From Coleophoma eucalyptorum (taxonomy: Eukaryota; Ascomycota; Leotiomycetes; Helotiales; Dermateaceae): 64,000 nucleotides of DNA. Below, in pieces: positions 1 through 12,301 of this stretch (position 1 is the first letter of the stretch; each line of letters starts with the position of its first letter). A program made the translations under genes and the position numbers. The notes beneath the pieces are model-generated. The model was not told the origin of the DNA. It made no database searches and saw nothing but the letters and a program-made list of their open reading frames with translations. The stretch covers positions 62,001 to 126,000 of the forward strand of contig JALRME010000043.1 of NCBI GenBank assembly GCA_026120035.1, given 5' to 3'.

Positions 1-1740
1 CGCTGTCCAGCCAGTGACCAGCGGTCAAGAATACAGTACAGAATCACCATCCGGCTTCTATGATGCGTCGTCCGCGGAACCAATAAACACTATGCACATC
101 ACCGGCTTGCGCACGTTAACTGTATACCTTACTCTGGAGTGTCCCACCACTGAGTCCCTTTGCCGGTGCCTTTATGCATATTCAGTGATGGATCTTGATA
201 CTGTAGACGGCACCGGCGCTTAGCCAATGTGATCGATCTGGCCCCTGCTCACTAGCTACCATATGCAGGACTTGTTGTACACGCAGTCTGCTGTACCAGG
301 GCACACCTTCAGTTACACGAGGTCAAGGTGCAGCGACGATCCAACAACCTACACACCTCTTCGACTATTTGGCCAAGAAAGTCGTAGAAAGTCGGAAAAG
401 TCAGTTCTCTGATTAGCGGTGAAAGGGCGGCATTGATGTGCTCTGCAGCAAGGTTGTTGTACTAAAGATTTTCAGTGTGGCGGTCAAAATAGCATTTCGG
501 ATGTTCCGTATTCTTGACCGAGTGAGTATGCCGACCAACCTCTACCAAGAGCAACCTTGATCCAAGGAGAAATATACTTCCTGAGCGATCCGGGTAACCC
601 GGGTGGTCTGACTATTTGGGAACCCCAACATCCGTTCTTTTGACAATCTCTTGTTAGCCTCGTTCTGATCCATCGTGTCGACTATTACGAGCGATTGCGC
701 ACATGTACCAGTTTGAAATTGGAGAGGGGTCCTGGCAGCTGGGTACAACCTGCTTTAGCTGTAGAGTTTACTACACTATATCGGAAGTGTCAGCCAGGAT
801 AAATTGTCCTATCCTAGTCTTCAGTGGCCAGGATACAAACTTTGACTTCCGCTGCAATACTCCATCAAGACATGAACCCTGAGGTGTCTGATCATCAGAG
901 TTCAAGGCTGATTATCTTTGTTGCAAAATTCTGATGCTACAACACAGGCCGTCCCTAAGATAAAGAATGAGCTGTAGGAGTATACAACAGGAGAAGCCTC
1001 ACAAATGGATGGAAAGTTTACGAGAATCCTTCGTTAAGTATCCTTGTAGTGTCTTCACTTAACGCGTACGATATTCGTGTTTTTGGCTCGGACTCCTGTA
1101 CCCCGCCTATAATTGAAAGTTCGCGACCGTTTCCCTTCTAGGGAAAATCACCAGCCCATATCACCGAGAAGCGTCGAGTAAAGAACGAAAGCCAGAACTC
1201 TAATCACACAGAGTACAGCATTCGCCAGTACATGATAGTAGGTATAGGGGTATCGATCCGTCCTCAAAGAGGTTGGCAGTCGGATCGACCTCCAGCTCTG
1301 CGGCTTAGGCGTTTGTATTGTATTTCTACCCCCTCTGACGATTGCCAAAAAGGATTTCTTTCGAGAGTGTTAAGATAGTCTTCAACACACTTGGACTATA
1401 TAGTTCGTGCACGCTTGCCTAACTTCTGGCTTAAGCTTCTGCTCGATCAGTCTGCCTCGCAACATACTTGTTTACTCTACGTATACAGGCACTTGGACCT
1501 TTAATATCCTCTTGTTTGGCTGAGATTTCATGGTCAGGAAGTGGAAAGTTCTCGGAAAGGCTTCCGTTATTGTGACTTCTCAACTTCTCAGGGGTACCTA
1601 TGTATGCTTCATAAGCTGCCAAGTATTGAGCAGCAGCAAAACTCTTTCTTGCTCTGTCTAGACCAGTCTAAGTAGAGTTTGGGAAATAATGATAGCGTGG
1701 ATGAAATGAGATTATCTTGCCTGCTAGTAGCAATAACTAC

Positions 1741-1760
1741 TTAAACAGGCTTAAACAGGC
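1741..1760. repeat. 10-bp direct tandem duplication
   Basis: The unit TTAAACAGGC occurs twice head to tail with no mismatch. It lies in non-coding sequence. Confidence 0.8.
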
Positions 1761-2342
1761 GTCTTCAAAATCTACACTGTTACTATCATCAATCTTGGGA
1801 TTGGCACTTCTGCTGTCAGGCTGAAGTTTGGGAATCAAGACTGAAATGACAAAAGAACAACGAAAGTTTATTTTGGTATAAGCTGCAGCTAAAGGGTAAT
1901 CCACGGGGGCATGTCGAAGAGCTACAAGGCCATCGCAGTGGGCAAAACTTTCTCTGGCCCTTTACCCACTTCAAAGCTTGGCTCACAGTAACTTTGAGCA
2001 GTGGCTAGAGTAGTCATTTGATATTCCGAGTGAACCTTAGCTGGCGTACATGCGCACAGATGACGAAAAGTCCTTCAGCTGTTGAGGTTAGTTGGGGGTG
2101 CCCACCTGCTCTTTCTTGACGCTGCATGAAGATATCCTAGTAGATCCAATGCTTAGAACAATACGATACTAGGACCTGACTGCCACACCTTGCTAGAGAC
2201 CATATGATCAACGGGTTATTAAAACTGGTACATGCATAAGGCTGAGCTGGACCTTACCATCCGTTCTGCGACAACCACGTAGAACTCCTAGTCACTGCCG
2301 TCAGCATATATGGATAATGGGTCTAGAGTTTTGTGTAACATT

Positions 2343-2370
2343 ATAGCCTTAACAAGATAGCCTTAACAAG
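2343..2370. repeat. 14-bp direct tandem duplication
   Basis: The unit ATAGCCTTAACAAG is repeated twice exactly, in non-coding sequence. Probably a replication-slippage duplication. Confidence 0.8.
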
Positions 2371-3244
2371 AGCAGGTATAGGATAGAGCCTGTGCATGAA
2401 GTATCATGTACGGGTGGGACTTGGCTCTCACATCCTTATTAAGAGGTTATGTTAGATTCAAGAAATGCTCACACCGGCCTTGAGACCGACAAAAACTTAC
2501 TCGCCAGCTCGGCTTTATACCACCTAGGTTAGCAGAGGCAAGACTTACTCGTGGTTAATTTCGTATCCGCGTTCAGATGACAAACCTTGGCTGCTCCTTG
2601 ATATACAACGAAAGTTAAATCTAAACAAAGACTGGCAACCTCGGGTTGAAAGTACTAAATACGAGCATCGGTGCTTGAAACTCGGGTGAGACTGACGTAT
2701 CTTCTGGCTTCTCTTTCACTTTTCTCGGTTCTTATTGATTTTAGATATAAGCTGGCTGGATGTTATTTACTTTGCTCTCGCAGTTGTGGCTTTTGCATTG
2801 TCGCCAACCTGCTTTGGACTCTCAACGTCCTCTCGCGTGTTGATGAGCCTAGTTGCTTTCTCTAGATTAAGGTGGTGAGCATAATGCTATGAAGCAATAT
2901 GCTAGATGTTTTCTGACTCCAGATCTATCTGTACATCCATATGTACAATACAGTTTGAAGAGAGGAAAAACCAAGACTTGATCGTTCCCCAGAGACCTCC
3001 GTTTTATTGAATCTGGGGCATGGAGGTATTTTGCTTAGTGGCGTTGCGGACAACAGGCCCGGTGAACCGAGTCGGTGAGTGTGTGTGGTTAATTAAAGTA
3101 ATGAACTGTCCTTATATCTCATAAGACATTCAGGCTATTTGTTTGTGTGTTTTCTGCATTCTTCAGATTTCAATCGTTATATATCTACGCCCTCCTCCTA
3201 CCTTGAGTTACGACATCTAAAAATTGCTAAACTACGTCAAGACC

Positions 3245-3265
3245 CGCGCGGTGTTTCTCCGCGCG
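3245..3265. repeat. GC-only hairpin upstream of lactonase-like gene
   Basis: Arms CGCGCGG (3245-3251) and CCGCGCG (3259-3265) enclose a 7-nt loop, about 190 bp before the start codon at 3454. The strongly GC block stands out in AT-leaning surroundings. It could be a protein-binding site or an mRNA-leader structure; nothing here decides between them. Confidence 0.5.
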
Positions 3266-3453
3266 CGGCGTCTCAGCCAAAGGAACCCCACTTCAAACAT
3301 CCCACCTTCCCAATCGAGTAGAAAAAGGCCAGAGACATACATTCACGAAGAAAAAGCAACAGCAAGTAATACACGAGGAAGTAAGAACTGAATAAAGGAC
3401 GAGGAAGGGCATAATCAAAGAAGAGGACAGAGAAGGAGACAGACACAGCAACA

Positions 3454-4621
3454 ATGGCCGAAATCAAGACCTGGACCGTCACCAAACCGTACATCAACCT
3501 CCACTGCGCATTAGGAGAGGGCCCATACTACGAAGCCAGCACCAACACACTGCGATTTGTAGACATCAAGAAGAAGCGCCTACACACCCTCTCGCTCGCC
3601 GCCCCTATCTCCGACCCAGAAAACCCCGGCGATGCCCTCCACACGCTTGAGCTAGACATGCCCGTTGGTGTGACAGCCGACATTGAAGGCGTCGACCCCT
3701 ACAAGAAGATCCTGATCGGTGGCAAGCGCGGCGTCGCCGTCTTGGATCGCAAGACGGGGCAGTATGAGGTTTTGAAGAGATTCTATGATAGCGAGGCAAA
3801 TGACGAGAGATTGAGGAGTAATGATGGCACAGTAGACGCTCAAGGGCGGTTTTGGATTGGCACCATGAATGATTTCTGGGTTGGCGAACCACAGGCTGAG
3901 GGTGAGTGGCTACTCTTCTCTTCGACAATTGGATCGTATGGCCTCGGCTGGCCTGTCTCTATGATCTTATCCCACCCGCAGGCTATAAGTGTATACTTGT
4001 GAGCGTCTCATCTGCCAAGCGGAAAGTCGCAATTACGAGATATCTCATGTGGAGATATTGGGAAGACGATCCCACCCATGATTTATGAGAATATTGAAAA
4101 GGGGATTTTAAATTAACATGATCCTAGGCAACCTCTTCCGCTTTAGCAGCGATCTCACACGCAGCGACCTGCGCTCAGGACTCGTCATCCCAAACGGTAT
4201 CGGCTGGTCACTCGATGAGAAGACACTTTACTTCACACACTCGGCTGAGCGCAAAATCTACGCCTTCGACTACACTCCCAGCACCGGAGACATCTCCAAC
4301 GAACGAGTGTTCTACCAACACCCAGGCAAAGGTGAACCTGACGGATTCGCCATCGATGTCGAGGGAAATCTCTGGCAGTGCGTGTACGGCGAGGGTCGCG
4401 TGTTGAGAATCAATCCTAAGGGAGAGATCACGGGAGAGATCAAGATGCCTTGTAGTAATATCACCTGTCCTGTGTTCATGGGAACTGAGTTGTGGATTAC
4501 CACTGCCGCCGAGGAGGGCGAGGAGTTGAGTGGTGGGCTTTTCAAGGTGGATGTTGGCATTACAGGTTGTGAGCCAAATATATTCAAGGCCGATGAGGTC
4601 GTCCTGAAGAAGAACTTGTAA
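3454..4621 (+). CDS. SMP-30/gluconolactonase/regucalcin-family protein
   Basis: Two exons, 3454-3901 and 4128-4621, joined across a Gly codon, encode 313 residues, the usual length for the family. These six-bladed beta-propeller enzymes hydrolyse sugar lactones or related esters with one divalent metal ion. The expected ligands are visible: Glu22 in LGEGPYYEA, Asn172 in IPNGIGW and Asp221 in PDGFAID; the conserved block SNDGTVDAQGRFWIGTM (Asn123/Asp124) is also present. Reading through the 226-bp intron meets a stop, while donor GTGAGT and acceptor TCCTAG restore the family sequence exactly (PQAEG-NLFRF). No signal peptide, so probably cytosolic. Substrate unknown; neighbours give no hint because the gene stands alone. 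Confidence 0.9.
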
Positions 4622-7600
4622 GTGCTCGGTTCGACAAAAGATAGATTTTTCTGGGAATAGACTTTTTTTCTGTGCATGGAATGTTTCTTTGGCCAGCTCT
4701 GCTCCCAAAATGCATGTTTTACATAAACCCAGCTTGCAATAGCAACTAGAAACTGGCTGCCTAGAGAATATCTCTGAGTTTCGTTTCCCCAGTCAATGAT
4801 ATGATATCTGATACGAACCCCTTTCAAGAACTAGAGATTTTATTGGATCGTGGAATCTATATTGACAGTTGACATTCTCTAGTCTAATTATAAATCTAAG
4901 AGGTTCCTTTGTATTGATTCATCCTCCTTGCTTGGCACATTATCATCGAGTACTGGAGTAGGTAGCGCTTTGTTAATCCTTCTTCTACGAACCATGTCTA
5001 TATCAACTTGAGGCTTTAATTTACACCACGGGCTTTATTTCCCTCTGCTCTCAGTCAATCAACTAAGATGACAGGCCCAATACATCATTAAAGTTGGTAT
5101 TTCATTACCTCAAAAACAATGATAATATTCGCACTTGTCCTTTCACCTCAACCCCTAATCCACCTTTTCAAACACCTTTAACCCTCGCTCGAATTCCCCC
5201 GTTTATGCAGGTAGTAATACATCTGGACAGCCCCCTTGGTAGCTATATCCAAGACTCTCAACCTCGTGTTGCAGTCGCACACTTGAGCCAATAATACGAA
5301 TACGTGAACGGCTGATGAAGATGATCATCAGGAAATAGCTTCGCAGTGGGGCTTCTCTCTGGGCCTCAACCCCACATCTGACAAAGCCACACAAACTATT
5401 GACACCGTTGAATTGCGACATAGAGAATGCCTGCGCATAAGTTAAATTGCTCCCCACCGCAACCACCCAACTCGATCCTATCAGTCAACCGTTACAAGTG
5501 CTAGGGGATGTCTTGAGCGCGCGAGCTGGGTGTGAAAATAGTGCAACAGGCATTAAACTTGTTTTGCCAATCACTCGTTGTAGTAGGGAGACATCGCCAT
5601 CCATGCGTCATAACGCTCGAGTAAATCGCTATTGCGAGATCCCTCCTAGCGGCCAGCTTCTTCTGAGCGAGAAGCGTGATTTGGAGCATATCCCCGAAGC
5701 ATAGAAAAGCAGGACCTCTACCTCTAGAGATACTTTATATCTATGACAGTCTAGTGCTGCATGGTTACATCAGGCTATATACTCTCTTTGAAAACTAGTG
5801 TCTATATCTCCTTTTCTCGCTTCAATTGCACGGGCGCCTCCAGGTCTTGGCTCAGGTACGTCAAGCTCATTTACTAGAGCGCTTATACAGACCGGCTTCT
5901 CTGTTCTCATTACCAGGCAGGGTCTTTCTATTTAGAGGAGATCTTCGCACCGAATAGGGAAGGTCGTTTGAGGGATGTTGCCCTGGGCGACTGCCTGATA
6001 CATTTTCGGAACTCCGAAGCGGGTTTCCGCCTCAAGAGCCATAATCGCAATTTCGAATAGAATTCTAGCACAATATCAGATGACAGTTGTGAAATTAGAA
6101 CCCCTACAAGAACTTTATATGGTTATAATTTATCATTTAGATTGTGTGGCTGAAATGGTAGTATGCTGAATGCGAGACGCGAGCTGCGAAGCCTCGAATG
6201 GTAGCAATACAAGCAAAAGACAATAAGCAAAAATAGCAAGGTTGGTTCAAAGACGACGGAACAATTGCAATGAAACCAGATAGACCAGTCTACATATATT
6301 GGTGGTATGATTGAAGCTGGTTGCAAATGCTCACGCTCCTGTTGTCTTGTCTTGGATTAACAGTCCTGTATGATGATGCGATATGCGCCTTGCGTCGCTA
6401 GAATTGTTGACTGCCGCGTCGGTAAACCCCCCACAACATCCAGATGGGATAGTTCGTGTGGGGTTCATGGCACAGAGTATTAGAGACAATCGTGGCTTCA
6501 CCATTCCTCTATTAGTTTCTTCGACATCTTCCTAGTCCTCATTCCTGGCCTTTATCCATGGCGTGTAGCACTCACTAAGGTAGCGCCGACAGAATTCCTC
6601 CTGTCGCTACAGGATCGTACATCTGGCAGAAGCGCAGGTGACCCCGCCAGAGATTACTGCAGATCATCCGATCGAGATGGTATTTGGGGCCAGAAGTAGT
6701 GACCATCCCGCCCATCAGGTTCCACATGTAATTCAGCTCTTTGCGAAAACTTCTTCGCACACAATCATGATGGCGTGGCTACATATGTGATAGGCTCTGC
6801 GCCGTCTCCTTTCTCACTTACTAGATGTGTTCACAGGGTTCTCAAGCTCAAATGCTGATCTATACTTCCCTTTCCCAAACGCAACAGTAGAGCAAGGGCA
6901 CTGCCCTCTTTTTGTTCACTGATATATAAGTAAAAAAAATCAGATGCACACCAGCTCTGTCGAGATGTGCATTGTTACATCATTGAGAATTATATTAGTC
7001 CCCAACATTCTACTGCCCATAACAAGCTATAGATGAACTGGTAGTGCAATTCTATTAGAAGAGGGCAGATGTGAGGGTGTACTCCATCGCATATCCCGCT
7101 TCAGCTGAACTGTCCCTTCCATGTATGATGCGCTCTCCGCTGTCAATTAAAAGCTTAATGTGTTTAAAACATAAAACAATATATGTCATCGCGCTGACAC
7201 TCCCCTTAAGACTCTCTTCCCTATGGAGCTATTATATGTGAATCCAGGTATGTTGATACCATGCCACTTAGCACTATCGCATCGGATGAGTCTGGAGTGA
7301 TGCCTGGACGCCCTGAGCCATCTGCAGCAAGGATACGGGCTGCTTCGACCAGTTTTATGTTTAAAAAGAAATACAGTCGACTCTCGTGCAAAATCCAGAA
7401 TCTAGTGCCAACTAAGCTCAAAGCAGCAGCAGGGATCTGGATCTGCATTGCTTAGCTGGAGGCGTGCTTCTTGGAATGAACAACTGTGACATCTGAGGCT
7501 TGGAAAGTCCTTTGTAAGTACAGCACCTGATCAACCCTTTCGGAATATCCCATATTCAAATTATATGGCCACAGGCTTCCAGCCCAAGAAGCAAATAATT

Positions 7601-10600
7601 AGAAGAATAACCAAAGGATACTGATCGCCAAAGGAATCGGGCCATCCATGAGTATAAGCACCGACAGTAGAATACTTAAATAATATTATCCCAATAATAA
7701 CCCCCCCGGGCTGAGTCGACTATACTGCAATTTTGTGGTTCCAGTGTGCATAAAGGATATTCTTTGAAATGCTTCGGCCCACCATGCTGGAACAAAAGCA
7801 AACACCTAAGAGGATTGCAGTAGGAGCTCCTCGCCTCTCATATTTTTATAGAGGATTTCAAGCAAGGGCCACGAGCTGGTACCGTCACCGGCGATTAAGC
7901 ATCCATCCTACATGGTAAAATGAGGCCTATAAGGGACACCAAACCTCATCTTCTCTAACGGGGCGAAGGAAGCGGATGGAACGCGAAATCCGGCCGATGG
8001 ATTCGGAAAATAGGATCCTATATAATCCAAGAGAATCGAAACCTGAGCCCAGGGCGGCCAGTCTCAAGGAGAGGATCAGCGGTGTGCAAGCAAGCTTTGC
8101 CCGTCTCGGGCGAAGAGGCAACACAGGAAGAGAGAAGAAGAGGCAGAGGAGGGAAACGTTGCACGTCTGCACAAATTGGGTTTTCGATTCCTGGACTCCT
8201 AGTGGTAAGAAAGGTGTCTCGCGGGGAATTAATGAAAAGTTCGGGAAAGGGTCTATGTGTTGGTCCCAAAGTCAAACCGCGGGTAAAAGTTCTACAGCTC
8301 AGCTGGCCCTCAGTCGGCGAGGGCTTGTTGCATATCGCAGTTTTTTAACTTTTCTCAGAGGGTGGAAGTGACCTACTGGAAAGGACGAAGTAGGCAGCGT
8401 CGGCGGACTGAGTTGTGCGACGTGACACAAAAACAAGATTAGTGTCTTGACTGCTGTCTCAACTCGCCGTCGTGTAAAAAGCACTTTACCGACGTGCCAC
8501 CACGGTAACTGGCCCAGCTCCCGTTTGGCGGCTCGGCAGAAGAGCGATGTGCAACAATCTTCGAATCAGAGCGTCGGTCTGAGGGTCCTCACGAGCATTG
8601 TGGGCGGTTGGAACTGCTGCAGGTGTGTCTTGCAGCGTGCCATCTCACTTTTTCCACACTACTGGCTGCTGCTCAGGCGTTTTGCTGTGCAAAGCCGCTG
8701 GCATTCAGTTGCGTGTCTTTTCCTCCAGACCTTCGCTCCTCACGACTTTTCGAGCCTGGTTTCCCCCGTTTTCTCCTTCGCCAAACACTGAAACTTGCGG
8801 TGAAGACAACCCCGTTCCAAGACCAAGACCACGGGATCAACCATTCCAGCAGCTCTCCCGCCACTTGCCCGCAAAAAGCAAGGCCCCTTCAAAAATACGG
8901 ACAAATTTGTTGCTCTGGGTCTAAACCTTAATACGAAAAGGGAGAGCGAACCAAGCTCATGACGGAACGTGCGAGAGTTTCTTGGGTTCGTCATCGGCCT
9001 CGGGTTCTGTGAAACCTTCTCGAAGGAGAGGGTGGCCGTGATGGTGCAGCCGTCTGAGCCATGCACGATGCTTCTCGATGGCTTTTCACGTTCTTCGATG
9101 GTGAGGTTTGTGAAACCACCACATCCCTCCCATGCCAGAAAATATCCCTTCCCTCAGTATCCCCTAGACCCAGCGACTCACCACTTCACAGCAAACAAAC
9201 CTTTACTTTCCTCGAGCCACCAGGGCTATCGAAATGAGAGTTTCGTGTGCCGCCTGTCTGGTAAGAAGGGAGTTTAAAATGGCTTCCCTTCGTCCATCGG
9301 TATCAAATAGAGCGCGTATTGGAAAATAGACTTCAAGACTGTGTTCCCTCGGGTCGAGTGATTACGGGCGATTAGCCTTCTCAGTGTGGCCGCCTGCGTA
9401 GCACACTACTGCGAGTGTATCACACCCTACTAGAAAAAAGCTTGATTGAAAATCAGATGATCCTGATCCTGCTGTTTTGATCCCGTCGTTCGTGCGAGAT
9501 GTTTCCCTGGCCGGCACCCTTTAGAATTCATGCCCTCTAGACATGGTGCCCTTCTTCCGATGTTGCGAGCTGTTTAAGCAAATATGATTTGTTCAACGCA
9601 TAATAAATGCATGCTGCGTGTTGACTACTCTCGGTTCCCTTTCTGATCATAATACCCGTGGTAAGTGAGGAGATCCTCCCGACGCGCCTGGCTGGCTGGC
9701 TAGCGGGAAGTAGAGTTTGGGTACGAAAGTGGACGCCTGGTCTGAATGGCCTCGTCTTTTGCTGCATGAAGACTAAATGGGGTTGTAGGCTGCGAATCGA
9801 AAACTTAATGGATTTTCCCGAGAATCTTGTTTCTGGGTTAGTCTATTGCGTCGCGATGCAACTTAGAATGCATTCGACTGGAAGGCCTCTACAGCTGCTG
9901 CGTCTGGAAGTGGAGTGTAGAATCTTTCTAATAGCGGGCGATGATGCCTCTAGTTTACCACTTGGTATTGTCGTCCAGCGTTCTGATACGATCGGAAGCA
10001 AGCGCCGCTGAAACTGGCGTTGCACAGCATCAGGACATCTAACCTCGGTCAGAAACCTTAATGTTAGTTGCTGACCTATTAGTTCTCTCACCGCTAGTTT
10101 GGGGCGTTATATGGTCACTGGAAAGCAACTGCCTGCATGTATCCAAATGAAAGATTAATTGCTGGCTATGGACAAGGGATCGAGTCTATGGTGGTGTGTG
10201 GATGTTAAGCGACGATGATTGTAACTCGTAAGGTGCTGGCGCTATTCTACTTAATCTCCAACCTCGTGGCGCTTTAATTTTGACAAAATCTACTTTTCCT
10301 AGACCGCTGGTAGGAAAGCTGAGGTTTAGCACTTAAATATCCTTTCTTGTCAGTGATTTTAGGTTTCATGAAATTCTTGCCATGGCTCAATAAGCAAATC
10401 TACCTGGAAAGATTTCTCGTAATCAAGTTCCCACGAAAGGAGTTCCTACAAGGAGGTCTAGGTCTCCGTGGGAACTGATAGGGGGTTTTTTTAATGCTTT
10501 AATACCCGATCACGAGAGCCTTCAGCATGCTGGATCTCCCGCTCTAGTAAGGATTGATGTTTTGTAGATTGTCGGCCGTCTTACCAAGATTCGAGTCGTG

Positions 10601-10999
10601 GAATTGATTGCTAAGCAAAAAAAACAAAACAAAAAAAAAAGGTCCCTCCGAACCCCGCGGTCCGCGCCTTTGCCCCGCGATGCGGCAATGGTATTCAGGG
10701 TACTTAGCACTATAATTCGTTATAAGCGCATCCAAAATGACCGAAGTCCGTTCACTAGAGATTGTGACAAACAATGACACTTTCTTCATGTTTCAAAATT
10801 TCTGATGATCCCGCTCTGGTAAGAGCATCACAACTCAATGACGCCAGGTTCGCCCATATGGTGAGTTTTAGTGTTCAACTCATTCCAGCCTTGGTGAGAA
10901 ATCATTGTTTTTAAGTTCTCAACCCCGAATATAAATCCCAGTAGATCTGCTGCATTTGAAAAGGAAATCGACAGCCAAATATCACGCAACCTCAGATAC
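4622..10999. other. Gene desert, 6.4 kb
   Basis: No recognisable protein, RNA gene or intact mobile element. The part around 7920-9290 is visibly richer in G and C and has overlapping open frames of 80-130 codons on both strands (for example 7976-8371 + and 8740-9066 -), but none has a domain, a signal peptide or plausible splicing, so I do not call genes. A 10-bp inverted repeat sits at 10426-10476 and an A-rich run near 10616-10640. Decayed repeats are possible but not shown. Confidence 0.55.
10426..10476. repeat. Perfect 10-bp inverted repeat
   Basis: AGTTCCCACG (10426-10435) is mirrored by CGTGGGAACT (10467-10476) across a 31-nt loop, followed by a G5T7 stretch. It lies about 520 bp upstream of the aldo/keto reductase. 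It could be a small MITE remnant, a structured RNA or chance. Confidence 0.55.
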
Positions 11000-12013
11000 A
11001 TGTTCTCCACCCAATTCAAAACTCTCATATCCAGGACACAGCAGAAACCGTTCTCGACAAGCGCATCCAACATGGTCAAAGTAATCGTTGGCATGATGGG
11101 TTCTTCCGTCGCATCGGGATCTCCACAAATGGCTGAGGTAGCACAAGTGACCTCCTTTCTAGCGGCCGTGAAAGCACACAAAGTCCATGAACTCGATACG
11201 GCACGCGTGTATAATGGAGGTCGTTCTGAAGACCTACTCGGTCTAAGCAATGCCCAGAAAGACTTCGCAATTTCTACCAAAGCCCCGGCCTTTGCACCGG
11301 GCTCCCTCGCGTACGATAAGATCATTGATAATTGTGGGAAGAGCATGCAGGCACTGGGGCAGGAAAAGGTCGATATTTATTACCTACACGGGCCCGATCG
11401 AACAACTCCGCTCACGGAACAATGCCGTGCCATTGGTGAGCTGTACAAGCAAGGTCGATTCGAGAGATTTGGGGTCTCAAATCTCAAGGATACGGAGGTC
11501 CAAGAGATATATGATATCTGCAAGCGAGAAGGATACTGTATGCCCAAGGTGTATCAGGGCGGGTTCAGTCCGCTACATCAGAAAGCGAAGAATACCCTCC
11601 TCCCACTGCTCAAAAAGCTAGATATAGATTTTTATGCCTTCAGTCCCCTAGCCGGTGGTTTACTTGCAAAGCCAATCGACCAGATCCTGAAGCCAGCGAA
11701 AGGGACTCGATTCGATGCCATGCCTGTATTTGGAGACTTGTTCCTAAACGAGACCATTATCTCAGCCTTGAAGGAACATACCACATTGTGTGAGAAGAAT
11801 GGGATGTCCTTGATGGAAGCTACAATGAGGTGGTTCATGCACCACGCTCCTCTTGGCGATAAAGATGGTATGATTTTGGGGGCTTCTTCTACGGCGCAGA
11901 TTGAAGCTTCCCTTGCTGCTACAGAGAAAGGCGCACTGCCAGACGAGGTTGCGAAGGGTTGGGTTGATTTATGGGACACTATCGAGGAAAAAGCGCCTGG
12001 CTATTCTACTTAA
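11000..12013 (+). CDS. Aldo/keto reductase (AKR7-like), possible mitochondrial presequence
   Basis: An uninterrupted frame of 337 codons. It encodes an NADP(H)-dependent (alpha/beta)8-barrel reductase of the aflatoxin-aldehyde-reductase type. The catalytic tetrad is visible as Asp66 and Tyr71 (HELDTARVYNGG), Lys94 (STKAPAF) and His130 (YYLHGPD); the C-terminal cofactor segment reads ILGASSTAQI. The first 24 residues are rich in Ser, Thr, Arg, Lys and Gln with no acid, as in a mitochondrial import signal. A second in-frame ATG at residue 25 (11072) would give a cytosolic form beginning directly at the barrel. The physiological substrate cannot be told. The M20 amidohydrolase follows on the same strand after 288 bp. 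Confidence 0.9.
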   Translation: MFSTQFKTLISRTQQKPFSTSASNMVKVIVGMMGSSVASGSPQMAEVAQVTSFLAAVKAHKVHELDTARVYNGGRSEDLLGLSNAQKDFAISTKAPAFAPGSLAYDKIIDNCGKSMQALGQEKVDIYYLHGPDRTTPLTEQCRAIGELYKQGRFERFGVSNLKDTEVQEIYDICKREGYCMPKVYQGGFSPLHQKAKNTLLPLLKKLDIDFYAFSPLAGGLLAKPIDQILKPAKGTRFDAMPVFGDLFLNETIISALKEHTTLCEKNGMSLMEATMRWFMHHAPLGDKDGMILGASSTAQIEASLAATEKGALPDEVAKGWVDLWDTIEEKAPGYST

Positions 12014-12301
12014 ATTACCCAAATTCATTGTTGAAAGACCAAAAATACCCTTCTCTTTCGTATCTTTTGAGTCTTTGCATCGTGAGATGATTGAAGTAGG
12101 TCGTGGGGTTACTCGGCCGAACTCCACGGCTGCGAGATAAGTTGAGCACAGGGATCGACCCTTGAGCCGTGTCCTGGATCTGGATCTCTCCCCCACTCCT
12201 GGTGAGCTCTTGACAACAGTCACTCTGCGAGTCTCCTAAATGTTAAGCATTGATATATCAACAGCCAATTGATACCGCTACCTGTCTCCATTCATGCAGC
12301 C

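Larger units (their letters stand above)
1..3453. other. Gene-free left flank
   Basis: No open frame here exceeds about 75 codons, none has a recognisable domain, and the short frames on both strands look random. The stretch holds two short direct tandem duplications (1741-1760 and 2343-2370) and a GC-rich hairpin (3245-3265). The last 100 bases before the lactonase-like gene are purine-rich, as expected of a fungal 5' leader. I see no transposon domain or terminal repeat, although an old mutated element would not be visible by eye. Confidence 0.6.

Noticed and set aside
4208..4827. Two open frames (166 and 171 codons) on the minus strand
   Set aside because: They lie antisense to the second exon of the lactonase-like gene, whose protein is clearly conserved; no domain of their own.
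7976..8931. Overlapping frames of 80-130 codons on both strands
   Set aside because: Several frames are open at once, as expected of GC-richer random sequence; no domain, signal peptide or splicing supports any of them.
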